Source: Clostridia bacterium (GTDB taxonomy: Bacteria; Bacillota; Clostridia; Oscillospirales; Acutalibacteraceae). Taken from it: a stretch of 5,443 bases of DNA. The translations under genes were made by a program, and so were the position numbers. A model generated the notes under the pieces. The model worked only from the letters and a program-made list of their open reading frames with translations. It had not been told where the DNA came from and ran no database searches. The stretch spans positions 1 to 5,443 of the forward strand of contig JAGBSU010000191.1 of NCBI GenBank assembly GCA_017631705.1. The letters run 5' to 3'. Shown one piece after another: positions 1 to 5,443 of this stretch. The stretch's first letter is position 1; each line of letters begins with the position of its first letter.

Positions 1-38
1 CCGTGATAATACGCTGAACCGTAGCCACCGTTTTCTTT
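1..38 (-). pseudogene. In-frame continuation of the LTA synthase gene beyond the TGA
   Basis: Directly after the TGA at 39-41 the same frame reads KENGGYGSAYYHG up to the window edge. This matches the family pattern that follows the LP-x-L segment: a Lys/Glu-rich helix end, then GY, then a strand ending in (F/Y)HG. Homology-like sequence therefore lies on both sides of the stop without any frame change, which marks the stop as a nonsense codon inside a once-intact gene. The remainder of the catalytic domain should lie beyond position 1. It cannot be seen whether further lesions exist there. Confidence 0.7.
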
Positions 39-1088
39 TCACAGTTGGGGCAATGTGAGGTAGGTATTATCGGCATAGGAACCGAACACATAACTTTTAT
101 TGGGCGGCAACAGCGATGTCATGACCATGAAATCACAGTCCGAACTATTGCCACATTTGACTTGCTCATAAATATTGGAAAAGTGGTAGCCACCGTTTGC
201 CAAGCGATTGAGAGTCGGTGTGATTTCTTGCCCACCAAGCGAATTGCCGATAACAAAATTTTCCAACGATTCCACTTGAATGACCAACACATTTTTGCCG
301 GCGGCTTGCCCGCGAAAAGCCGTGTCGGTACTGTCTTGTAATTTCCAATTAAAATAGGTTTGGCGCATGGTTTCATCCTCGGCTGTCATATCATACGAGG
401 TGACGCGTCCGGCGGCGGTTTGTGCAAAATCCTCACCGTGAAAACCGGCAAAGGAAAAATACAGCGATTTTTGCACGGTATCGGAGGTGATATACAAGCG
501 ACGGAATAAACCGCCATCCCATCCTACCAAACTGAGCAACGGGATAACCGCCAAAACAAATGCGGAAACTGCCGCGATCACACCCGATAAATACGGACGG
601 TGCGAAGGATTATGTTCTTTATGCCAACCGCGGCGAGTGATATACCGAAGCAAAAACGCCCATACGATAAAATCAAACAGAAATAACAAATCCGACCACG
701 CAAACAAGGTGGGAAGTGATTGTAAAATCATGCTGGAACCGCCCTGTGAACTTGCGAGCGGCAACATCACCACGGCAGGCAACACGTTATAGGCACGAAA
801 ATACACAAGGTCAATCACCACTATCACCGTACATACCGCATTGACAAGGATGCCGTAAAGATAGCGGCCGCGTTCGCGAAACAGAAAACCGAAGCAAAAC
901 AGCAACGCCACCACAGAAAGTTGTAAAGGAAGGTAGGGCAAAGAACGGAGCACACCTTGCCACAAATTCAACACATAAGCGTTGCCGCCGGCAATATACC
1001 CTTGTAATATGAAGTTTTTCAGCACTACTGCCGCAAACGGCAGCAGCAAACAAACCACAACCGCTATTTTTGGAATTCGTTTTCTCAT
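39..1088 (-). CDS. LTA synthase family protein (sulfatase-fold), N-terminal 349 aa, cut short by in-frame TGA
   Basis: This is the N-terminal part of an LtaS-like enzyme. Family members transfer glycerol-phosphate (or a related head group) from lipid to a polymer outside the membrane. Five hydrophobic helices are visible at about residues 7-24, 52-70, 77-97, 132-150 and 167-189, as in LtaS. A linker follows, and the extracellular alkaline-phosphatase/sulfatase fold begins near residue 265. There, VESLENF places E273 at the usual first metal ligand, and CGNSSDCDF places S315 where S. aureus LtaS has its catalytic Thr. Family proteins are usually about 600 aa or more. This one stops at 349, before the downstream DxH and His metal ligands, so the product as read would be inactive. 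The ATG start is preceded by AAGGA only one base away, which is poor spacing. The gene is divergent from the three-gene operon. The family call is firm, but substrate specificity is unknown. Confidence 0.85.
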   Translation of the reverse strand: MRKRIPKIAVVVCLLLPFAAVVLKNFILQGYIAGGNAYVLNLWQGVLRSLPYLPLQLSVVALLFCFGFLFRERGRYLYGILVNAVCTVIVVIDLVYFRAYNVLPAVVMLPLASSQGGSSMILQSLPTLFAWSDLLFLFDFIVWAFLLRYITRRGWHKEHNPSHRPYLSGVIAAVSAFVLAVIPLLSLVGWDGGLFRRLYITSDTVQKSLYFSFAGFHGEDFAQTAAGRVTSYDMTAEDETMRQTYFNWKLQDSTDTAFRGQAAGKNVLVIQVESLENFVIGNSLGGQEITPTLNRLANGGYHFSNIYEQVKCGNSSDCDFMVMTSLLPPNKSYVFGSYADNTYLTLPQL

Positions 1089-1099
1089 ATCCTTAACAT
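1085..1099 (-). promoter_or_regulatory. Possible four-codon leader ORF (MLRI) overlapping the LTA synthase start
   Basis: On the minus strand an ATG at 1099-1097 opens ATG TTA AGG ATA TGA. Its stop shares four bases (ATGA) with the ATG of the LTA synthase gene at 1088-1086. The mini-ORF has an AGGA seven bases upstream of its start, which is ideal spacing. The main gene has only an AAGGA one base from its ATG. Ribosomes could load on the mini-ORF and restart at the overlapping ATG. This is inference from spacing only. An ORF this short may be chance, and the main start may simply use a weak site. Confidence 0.3.
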
Positions 1100-1126
1100 C
1101 TCATTATCCTAAATATATACAGTATT

Positions 1127-1154
1127 ATTATACCATGACTGATAGGAATGACAA
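1127..1154 (-). promoter_or_regulatory. Sigma-A type promoter for the LTA synthase gene
   Basis: Read on the minus strand, TTGTCA (1154-1149) and TATAAT (1132-1127) are separated by 16 bases. The -10 box is preceded by TGG, an extended -10 (TGn) motif. Transcription would start near 1120, giving a leader of about 32 bases before the ATG at 1088. The upstream flank (1155-1184) is nearly all A/T and could act as an UP element. Confidence 0.7.
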
Positions 1155-1184
1155 GTATTTATTTGTGAATTTTTTTGTATTTTA

Positions 1185-1214
1185 TTGACAGCGTACGGCT
1201 GAACATAGTAAAAT
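1185..1214 (+). promoter_or_regulatory. Sigma-A type promoter for the three-gene envelope operon
   Basis: A perfect -35 box TTGACA (1185-1190) is followed after 18 bases by TAAAAT (1209-1214). Transcription would start near 1220, about 20 bases before the ATG at 1243. An A/T-rich stretch (1155-1184) lies directly upstream and is shared with the divergent promoter. No operator palindrome is evident. No other promoter was spotted between the three downstream genes, so they are probably one transcript. Confidence 0.7.
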
Positions 1215-1230
1215 AAAGACAATATGAAAA

Positions 1231-1235
1231 AGGAG
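1231..1235 (+). promoter_or_regulatory. Ribosome binding site of the small operon gene
   Basis: AGGAG lies seven bases before the ATG at 1243, embedded in the purine-rich run AAAAAGGAGA. It fixes the start of the 101-aa protein. Confidence 0.8.
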
Positions 1236-1242
1236 ATTACAC

Positions 1243-1548
1243 ATGGCTTGGCTTTTTAAGAAACGTGAACAGCCGTCACCGTTTGAGGCATTAGACGGTA
1301 AATTGATTACCTATGCGGTACGGCGAGAACCCAACGGCGAAATTGTCATTGGTAAAGACGGACGCATTTGTGTTGACAACGAACAGTTGGAATTACGCTT
1401 TCAAAATGGAAGCATTCCGTTTTCTTGTGCGGTTTCTTCGTTGGAATACGGTGATTTAATGAGCCGTAACGGTGTTTTGATTACCGGTGAAGATACCGTT
1501 ACCGGCAAGCGTGTCACCGTCGTTGCGTATTACAAGTATTATCGATAG
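1243..1548 (+). CDS. Small cytosolic protein of unknown function (101 aa)
   Basis: I do not recognise a named family. The protein has no signal peptide or membrane helix and so should be cytosolic. It opens with a basic stretch (MAWLFKKRE). The rest alternates short hydrophobic strands with turns (for example GEIVIGKDGRICVD near residues 32-45 and GVLITGEDTVTGKRVTVVAYYKYYR at the end), suggesting a small all-beta fold. The last residues are notably Tyr-rich (YYKYYR). The ATG is supported by an AGGAG seven bases upstream and a consensus promoter. It is the first gene of a three-gene operon. Its stop codon is part of the next gene's ribosome site, ten bases before the next start, so the two are probably translated together. 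A regulatory or accessory role for the two downstream surface proteins is possible but not shown. Confidence 0.85.
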   Translation: MAWLFKKREQPSPFEALDGKLITYAVRREPNGEIVIGKDGRICVDNEQLELRFQNGSIPFSCAVSSLEYGDLMSRNGVLITGEDTVTGKRVTVVAYYKYYR

Positions 1549-1551
1549 GAG
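1547..1551 (+). promoter_or_regulatory. Ribosome binding site deciding the LamG gene start
   Basis: AGGAG overlaps the TAG stop of the upstream gene and lies seven bases from the ATG at 1559. It favours that ATG over the in-frame GTG at 1487, which would sit inside the previous gene and put 24 residues ahead of the signal peptide. Confidence 0.8.
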
Positions 1552-1558
1552 ATTTTTT

Positions 1559-2542
1559 ATGAAACTTCAATGGATTCGCATGGTACTGTCCGCTCTGATA
1601 ATGGGGTTACTGTTAACCGCCTTTTCGGTAGCGGCAGAGCCGATTGAAGCACCCGCAAAACCAAATATTCAAGCCATTCCCCTTATCAACGAAAAAGATA
1701 CCATTCCGGAATATGTCCATTATTATAAGGGGAAAACCAAAGTAGACCCGAGCACATTCTCATGGGCAAAAAACGGTATCAGCGGCAATGCACTGCTACT
1801 CGACGGAAAGCAACAATATTTGCGATTGGATACGGCACAGGCGGAAAAATTATCGGCCTTTACTTTTTCTGTCTGGGTGGACCGGTTGCCGATTACATCA
1901 ACCAACAATTACAAATTGCTGACAGCGTATAAAAACGAAAGCCGACTGTTAGCTGTATCTCTGCACAAGCAGGATACCGAAAACGGCATAAACGGTATCT
2001 GCGTGGAGTTACAAGACGGTGCCGCCGAACCGATTACGCTGTTTCGCCCCTCAACCGATGGAATCAGCACCGCTTTGCCCGCAAATGAATGGCACCACGT
2101 GGCGGTGGTGTTTTGCGACACACAATTGGCTGTGTATATTGACGGAACTGTCTTTTTACAGCAAGCATTGCATGTTTCGGTAGAGGCTATGGAATTAAAT
2201 AATTTCATTATCGGCGGCGGCATTTACGGCGAGGTGCCGTTGAGTGCGCGTTTAGATGATGCCGTGTTATATAACGGTGCCTTGTCTGCCAATCAAATCG
2301 CTTGTTTGGCACAAAATATTGACCCCTTATCCGGTGCTACCGCCACCACCACAAAGGAAACGTTGGCAACCAAACCGGCGACCGTTCCCACCGCTATTTC
2401 AAAACCAACCGAGGAACCGCACGTGTTCGGTTTGCCGCTCGGTTTAGCGATTGTTGTTGCGGCATTGGTTGTGGTAATTGTCGTTTTTTCGGTTTTGTTC
2501 ACACGCCGAGGCAGTAAACAACAAGGAGGCGACTTTTCATGA
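1559..2542 (+). CDS. Secreted LamG-domain (concanavalin A-like) protein with C-terminal membrane anchor, 327 aa
   Basis: The protein starts with a Sec signal peptide: basic/polar start, hydrophobic core at residues 8-22, and likely cleavage after VAA at residue 26. A LamG / concanavalin A-like jelly-roll domain spans about residues 72-252. Its signatures are GNALLLDGKQQYLRLD (77-91), FTFSVWV (101-107), EWHHVAVVF (177-185), AVYIDG (191-196) and RLDDAVLYNGALSANQI (231-247). Such domains usually bind glycans or proteins. A Thr/Pro/Ala-rich linker (about 260-288) leads to a membrane helix (292-314), then RRGSK and a short tail. The topology is therefore type I: domain outside, C-terminus inside. 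There is no LPxTG, so anchoring is by the helix and not by sortase. The start is fixed by the AGGAG. The gene ends in ATGA overlapping the next start. The ligand is unknown, and no glycoside hydrolase catalytic domain is present. Confidence 0.85.
   Translation: MKLQWIRMVLSALIMGLLLTAFSVAAEPIEAPAKPNIQAIPLINEKDTIPEYVHYYKGKTKVDPSTFSWAKNGISGNALLLDGKQQYLRLDTAQAEKLSAFTFSVWVDRLPITSTNNYKLLTAYKNESRLLAVSLHKQDTENGINGICVELQDGAAEPITLFRPSTDGISTALPANEWHHVAVVFCDTQLAVYIDGTVFLQQALHVSVEAMELNNFIIGGGIYGEVPLSARLDDAVLYNGALSANQIACLAQNIDPLSGATATTTKETLATKPATVPTAISKPTEEPHVFGLPLGLAIVVAALVVVIVVFSVLFTRRGSKQQGGDFS
2523..2529 (+). promoter_or_regulatory. Strong internal ribosome binding site within the end of the LamG gene
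   Basis: AAGGAGG, a full anti-16S match, lies nine bases before the ATG at 2539 and falls inside the last codons of the LamG gene (its QQGG segment). With the ATGA overlap it should give efficient, coupled translation of the next gene. Confidence 0.75.
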
Positions 2543-3201
2543 AAAAAGTAGGGATATTGATCGTCGCTTTACTGCTTATGATGACGTTTTCGGTGTCGGC
2601 AGAACCGAAGATAATTACCGAGCAAATTGTTGAAGCGACACAAGACGGCGAAACGATTGTTCTAACAGCCAAAAACGACCCCGCTTTTTGGGAATTGCCC
2701 ACCATCAAAAGTGGTGAATCGTATGTCGAGCAAGGTTCGCTCATCTTAATCAACAACACCAATACCAGACGTACTATTTCGCTGGATTCCGTTAAATTCC
2801 CGTATGAGGACGAGGAATCGTTACGGTATTTGAATCATTTGATTCTTCGCATTACCGATGGCGAACGCGTATTGTACCACGCTCCGTACAGTTATATCAA
2901 CGGTGCAAACGGGTTTCCCCTACACCGTACATTGGAAGCCGGTCAATCGGCAACGCTTTCTGTTTCCCTTTACTGCGATTATGCGTATACCGGAGAGGGA
3001 CTCGCCAAGGATACTTGGTTGGATTGGAAATTTTACACCTTCATTGAAAAAGCAGAGCCTATCGGTGACCGGTTAAACGATGCCGACGTCGTGGGGTGGC
3101 TTGTTGCTATTGGCGTTTCCTTAGTGTTACTGGTTGTTACCGTTTTACTCAGAATACGGACACCAAAAGAACCGAACGATTTCGACGATTCTGACGAATA
3201 A
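2539..3201 (+). CDS. Secreted beta-rich protein with C-terminal membrane anchor, TasA/camelysin-like pattern (220 aa)
   Basis: A signal peptide (MKK, hydrophobic core 4-17, probable cleavage after VSA at residue 21) precedes an ectodomain of about 160 residues. A membrane helix (184-204) follows, then Arg-rich flanks and an acidic tail (DFDDSDE). In the ectodomain, a segment like SGESYVEQGSLILINNTNTRRTISL (58-82), then LILRITDGERVLYHAPY (101-117), then LEAGQSATLSVSL (132-144) and WLDWKFYTFIE (160-170) resemble the order seen in TasA/camelysin-type or similar beta-sandwich surface proteins. There the order is a 'gd-x-n-N-xx' strand pair, an 'L-I-DG-VLY' strand, an 'L-GQS-TLSVSL' strand and a final 'WxF' strand. 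The match is by pattern only. The gene overlaps the LamG gene by four bases. Both proteins share topology and nearly the same signal-peptide end (FSVAAEP versus FSVSAEP). No enzyme motif is seen, and one Cys lies in the ectodomain. The function is unknown; a partner of the LamG protein is likely. Confidence 0.8.
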   Translation: MKKVGILIVALLLMMTFSVSAEPKIITEQIVEATQDGETIVLTAKNDPAFWELPTIKSGESYVEQGSLILINNTNTRRTISLDSVKFPYEDEESLRYLNHLILRITDGERVLYHAPYSYINGANGFPLHRTLEAGQSATLSVSLYCDYAYTGEGLAKDTWLDWKFYTFIEKAEPIGDRLNDADVVGWLVAIGVSLVLLVVTVLLRIRTPKEPNDFDDSDE

Positions 3202-3244
3202 AAAAAAGGCAGACAAAACACCGTTTTGTCTGCCCTTTTATTTT
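3201..3244 (+). terminator. Bidirectional intrinsic terminator between convergent operons
   Basis: A perfect 12-bp stem (3208-3219 with 3223-3234; GGCAGACAAAAC against GTTTTGTCTGCC) encloses a three-base loop ACC. On the plus strand it is followed by CTTTTATTTT. On the minus strand it is followed by seven T residues (3207-3201). It therefore can end both the envelope operon, whose stop is six bases before the stem, and the hisS-aspS operon, whose stop codon is 12 bases away. Confidence 0.9.
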
Positions 3245-3246
3245 GT

Positions 3247-5037
3247 TTATTCTTCGGATACGGCTTCTTTTAAGGTGGCTAACCCCAATTCAGTAAGTTG
3301 TGCTTCATCTACCGACGAGGGACATTGTGTCATGAGTTCTGTCATGTTTTGCACTTTCGGGTAAGCTACCACATCACGCAAGGTAGCGGCACCGAGCATT
3401 TGCATGACCAAACGGTCCAGCCCCAACGCCATGCCACCGTGCGGCGGCGCACCGTATTTGAAGGCATCCGTTAAATAGCCGAATTTGGCATAGGATACCT
3501 CATCCGACAAGCCGAGTGCACGGAACATTTGCTTTTGCAAATCCGGATTGGTGATACGAATGGAACCGCTGGCAAGTTCGATACCGTTGAGTACCAAGTC
3601 GTACGCTTTGGCAAACACACGTGCCGGATCACTTTCCAAATACGGAATGCATTCATCCAACGGTGAGGTGAAGGGGTGGTGCATGGCCACCCATGTTTGC
3701 GATTCGGTGTCCCATTCAAAGAACGGGAATTCGGTAATCCACAAAAGATTGAAGCCTTCACGCGGGATATTCAGTTTTTCCGCCACTTCCAAACGCAAAG
3801 CACCCAGCACCGACAATACCAGTTTAGTAGCCGTATCGGCAACCAGTAACACCACGTCGCCTTTTTCGGCACCGAGTGCAGTAAGCAGAGCAGACATTTC
3901 GTCTTCCGTGAGGAATTTACCAAACGAGGAAGCGATACCGTCATCCGTGAGGCGTACCCACGCCAAGCCTTTGGCACCGATGCCGCGAGCGTGCTCGGTT
4001 AATTTATCAATTTCTTTGCGAGAAAGCACCGAAACGGCTTGTTTGGCAACAATGGCACGCACCGAGCCGCCGCCTTCAATCGCCGAGGTGAAAACACCGA
4101 AACCGCACGATTTAACCAATTCGCTGACATCTTGCAAGCACATATCGAAACGAGTATCGGGTTTATCTGAACCGTAGCGTTCCATGGCTTCGGTATAGGT
4201 CATACGCGCAAGCGGTAACGGAATATCCACATCCAGTACGTCTTTGAACACATGGCTGATAAAGCCTTCGCCGATTTGTAACACGTCTTCCACGTCGACA
4301 AACGACATTTCCAAGTCGATTTGCGTGAATTCCGGTTGGCGGTCGGCACGCAGGTCTTCATCACGGAAACAGCGTGCCAATTGGAAATAGCGGTCAAAGC
4401 CTGCCACCATCGATAATTGTTTATACAGTTGCGGCGATTGCGGCAAAGCGTAAAATTCGCCTTTATGCACACGGGAAGGGACCAAGAAGTCACGGGCACC
4501 CTCGGGCGTGGAACGCACCAAAATGGGGGTTTCTAACTCGACAAAACCTTGCGAATCAAAATAATCGCGCGTGGATTTGGCAATTTTGTGACGCAACAAC
4601 AAGTTGCGTTGCAAATCGGGACGACGCAAGTCCAAATACCGATATTTCAGCCGCATGGCTTCTGCTGTGTTGGAGTTTTCCAAAATTTCAAACGGCGGTG
4701 TTTCGGCTTTGTTGAGAATACGCAGTTCGCTAACAGCAATTTCCACCTCACCGGTAGGAATTTCGTTATTGATAGACGAGCGCACACGTACCTCGCCGAC
4801 AGCCGCCAACACATATTCCCCACGCACGGTAAACGCTTTTTCAAACACGTCACGGGCGGTGCTTTCATCAAATGCTAATTGCACGATACCGCTACGGTCA
4901 CGCAAATCAATGAAAATGAGTTGACCTAAATCGCGTTGGCGTTGTGCCCAACCGAAAACCGTGACGGTTTCACCGGCGTGCTCTCGGCGGAATTCGCCGC
5001 AATAGCGAGTGCGTTTTAATCCTTGAATGGTTTCCAT
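3247..5037 (-). CDS. aspS: Aspartyl-tRNA synthetase (596 aa)
   Basis: This cytosolic class IIb synthetase charges tRNA-Asp with aspartate using ATP. The full bacterial architecture is present: an N-terminal OB-fold anticodon-binding domain (about 1-110, with VFGWAQRQRDLGQLIFIDLRDR), then the catalytic core, interrupted by the bacterial GAD insertion (about 290-420). Motif 1 is at about 164-180 (GFVELETP, then STPEGARDF). Motif 2 is at 222-241 (RCFRDEDLRADRQPEFTQID, with R225 and E227 contacting ATP/Asp in the family). Motif 3 is at 534-543 (GGMALGLDRL, with R542 the ATP-binding Arg). Length is normal for bacteria (about 590). Leu37 in the RDLG segment is the residue type seen in discriminating AspRS, whereas non-discriminating ones often have His. 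No good ribosome site precedes the ATG. It directly abuts the hisS stop (TAAATG), so translation probably depends on coupling. The gene ends 12 bases before a terminator. Confidence 0.97.
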   Translation of the reverse strand: METIQGLKRTRYCGEFRREHAGETVTVFGWAQRQRDLGQLIFIDLRDRSGIVQLAFDESTARDVFEKAFTVRGEYVLAAVGEVRVRSSINNEIPTGEVEIAVSELRILNKAETPPFEILENSNTAEAMRLKYRYLDLRRPDLQRNLLLRHKIAKSTRDYFDSQGFVELETPILVRSTPEGARDFLVPSRVHKGEFYALPQSPQLYKQLSMVAGFDRYFQLARCFRDEDLRADRQPEFTQIDLEMSFVDVEDVLQIGEGFISHVFKDVLDVDIPLPLARMTYTEAMERYGSDKPDTRFDMCLQDVSELVKSCGFGVFTSAIEGGGSVRAIVAKQAVSVLSRKEIDKLTEHARGIGAKGLAWVRLTDDGIASSFGKFLTEDEMSALLTALGAEKGDVVLLVADTATKLVLSVLGALRLEVAEKLNIPREGFNLLWITEFPFFEWDTESQTWVAMHHPFTSPLDECIPYLESDPARVFAKAYDLVLNGIELASGSIRITNPDLQKQMFRALGLSDEVSYAKFGYLTDAFKYGAPPHGGMALGLDRLVMQMLGAATLRDVVAYPKVQNMTELMTQCPSSVDEAQLTELGLATLKEAVSEE

Positions 5038-5443
5038 TTATTCTACCACGCTTTCCATGATACCGGCTAACTGACGGTCCAGTGATTTGTTATACAGCAC
5101 GGTGTACAAACTGCCGTCATCCAAAGTAACTTCGGTCAGTTCACCGGTTTTCATATCTTTTAATTGAGCGGTGCCGGTTCCCAGTTCGTTATCCCCGATA
5201 ACCACCGTATACAATGCACCGCGTTTATCCGCATATTTCATTTGTGCTTTTAAGCCTCTGCCGACGGTATCACATTCAGCACAGACACCGCCCTCACGCA
5301 GTTGCAATGCCAAGGCAAAGCATTTCTTCGCCGCTTCTTCGCCCATGGAGGCAAAGTAGACATCACAGCCCTCACGCTGCGGAAACACACAATTTTGTGC
5401 ATGCATGACCATGAGCAACCGTTCTAAGCCCATGCCGAAACCG
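5038..5443 (-). CDS. hisS: Histidyl-tRNA synthetase, C-terminal part (runs off the window edge)
   Basis: Only the last 135 or so residues are inside the window; the 5' part lies beyond 5443. The visible part begins in class II motif 3 (GFGMGLERLL, whose Arg binds ATP). It then contains the HisRS anticodon-binding domain (alpha/beta fold): EEAAKKCFALALQLREGGV, RGLKAQMKYADKRGA and GTGTAQLKDMKTGE are all typical of the family. The enzyme charges tRNA-His in the cytosol. The stop TAA (5040-5038) is joined directly to the ATG of aspS, the standard hisS-aspS order of Firmicutes. Any promoter or T-box leader would lie upstream, outside this window. The first Met visible at 5433 is internal and is not the start. 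Confidence 0.95.
   Translation of the reverse strand, partial: GFGMGLERLLMVMHAQNCVFPQREGCDVYFASMGEEAAKKCFALALQLREGGVCAECDTVGRGLKAQMKYADKRGALYTVVIGDNELGTGTAQLKDMKTGELTEVTLDDGSLYTVLYNKSLDRQLAGIMESVVE

Noticed and set aside
39..41. TGA read as selenocysteine or as Trp/Gly by a changed code
   Set aside because: Some 20 Trp codons in the window are all TGG, another gene here ends with TGA, no convincing SECIS-like hairpin follows the codon in the 38 visible bases, and the family does not carry Cys/Sec at this position.
1..60. A frameshift as the cause of the LTA synthase truncation
   Set aside because: Family-like sequence continues in the same frame on both sides of the stop, so a single nonsense codon explains it.
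21..198. A 13-base direct repeat (GTAGCCACCGTTT at 21-33 and 186-198)
   Set aside because: Both copies lie in the same frame and encode an NGGY turn; this is best explained by the protein sequence, with no sign of a mobile or recombination element.
2432..2542. A sortase cell-wall sorting signal at the LamG protein C-terminus
   Set aside because: There is a helix followed by RR, but no LPxTG-like motif before it; HVFGLPLG does not fit the known variants.
3548..4177. A 209-codon open frame on the plus strand opposite aspS
   Set aside because: It lies wholly antisense to a conserved gene, has no recognisable domain or ribosome site that I can see, and its Ser/Pro-rich composition is typical of a shadow frame.
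5038..5100. A T-box or promoter directly before aspS
   Set aside because: hisS coding sequence runs up to the aspS ATG with no intergenic space; any leader must lie before hisS, outside the window.

Overview
The window looks like chromosomal DNA from a low-to-mid GC Gram-positive bacterium of the Clostridia (Firmicutes). The reasons are the hisS-aspS pair, a polytopic membrane enzyme of the lipoteichoic acid (LTA) synthase family, strong AGGAG-type ribosome sites, consensus TTGACA/TATAAT promoters and a U-tract hairpin terminator. The genus cannot be fixed from the sequence alone. No RNA genes, mobile elements or CRISPR were seen.

Layout. (1) Positions 1-1088, minus strand: the N-terminal part of an LTA synthase-like protein, with five membrane helices and the start of the extracellular sulfatase-fold catalytic domain. 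Its frame is interrupted by an in-frame TGA at 39-41. The same frame then continues family-like to the window edge, so the gene is a probable pseudogene, polymorphism or sequencing error. (2) Positions 1089-1242: a divergent intergenic region with two well-formed back-to-back promoters and a possible four-codon leader ORF before the LTA synthase start. (3) Positions 1243-3201, plus strand: a tightly packed three-gene operon. It encodes a small cytosolic protein of unknown function (101 aa), a secreted LamG-domain protein anchored by a C-terminal helix (327 aa), and a second secreted beta-rich protein with the same topology and TasA/camelysin-like spacing of motifs (220 aa). The last two overlap by ATGA. 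(4) Positions 3201-3244: a perfect-stem bidirectional terminator between convergent operons. (5) Positions 3247-5443, minus strand: aspS (complete) and the 3' end of hisS. The hisS stop and aspS start abut as TAAATG.

The right half is conserved translation machinery: aspartyl- and histidyl-tRNA synthetases made from one transcript. The left half is cell envelope. The three-gene operon is the least described part. Two single-pass proteins with long external domains and near-identical signal-peptide ends are made next to each other, probably in a fixed ratio by translational coupling, and may act together at the outer face of the membrane. That joint role is inference from gene order and topology only.
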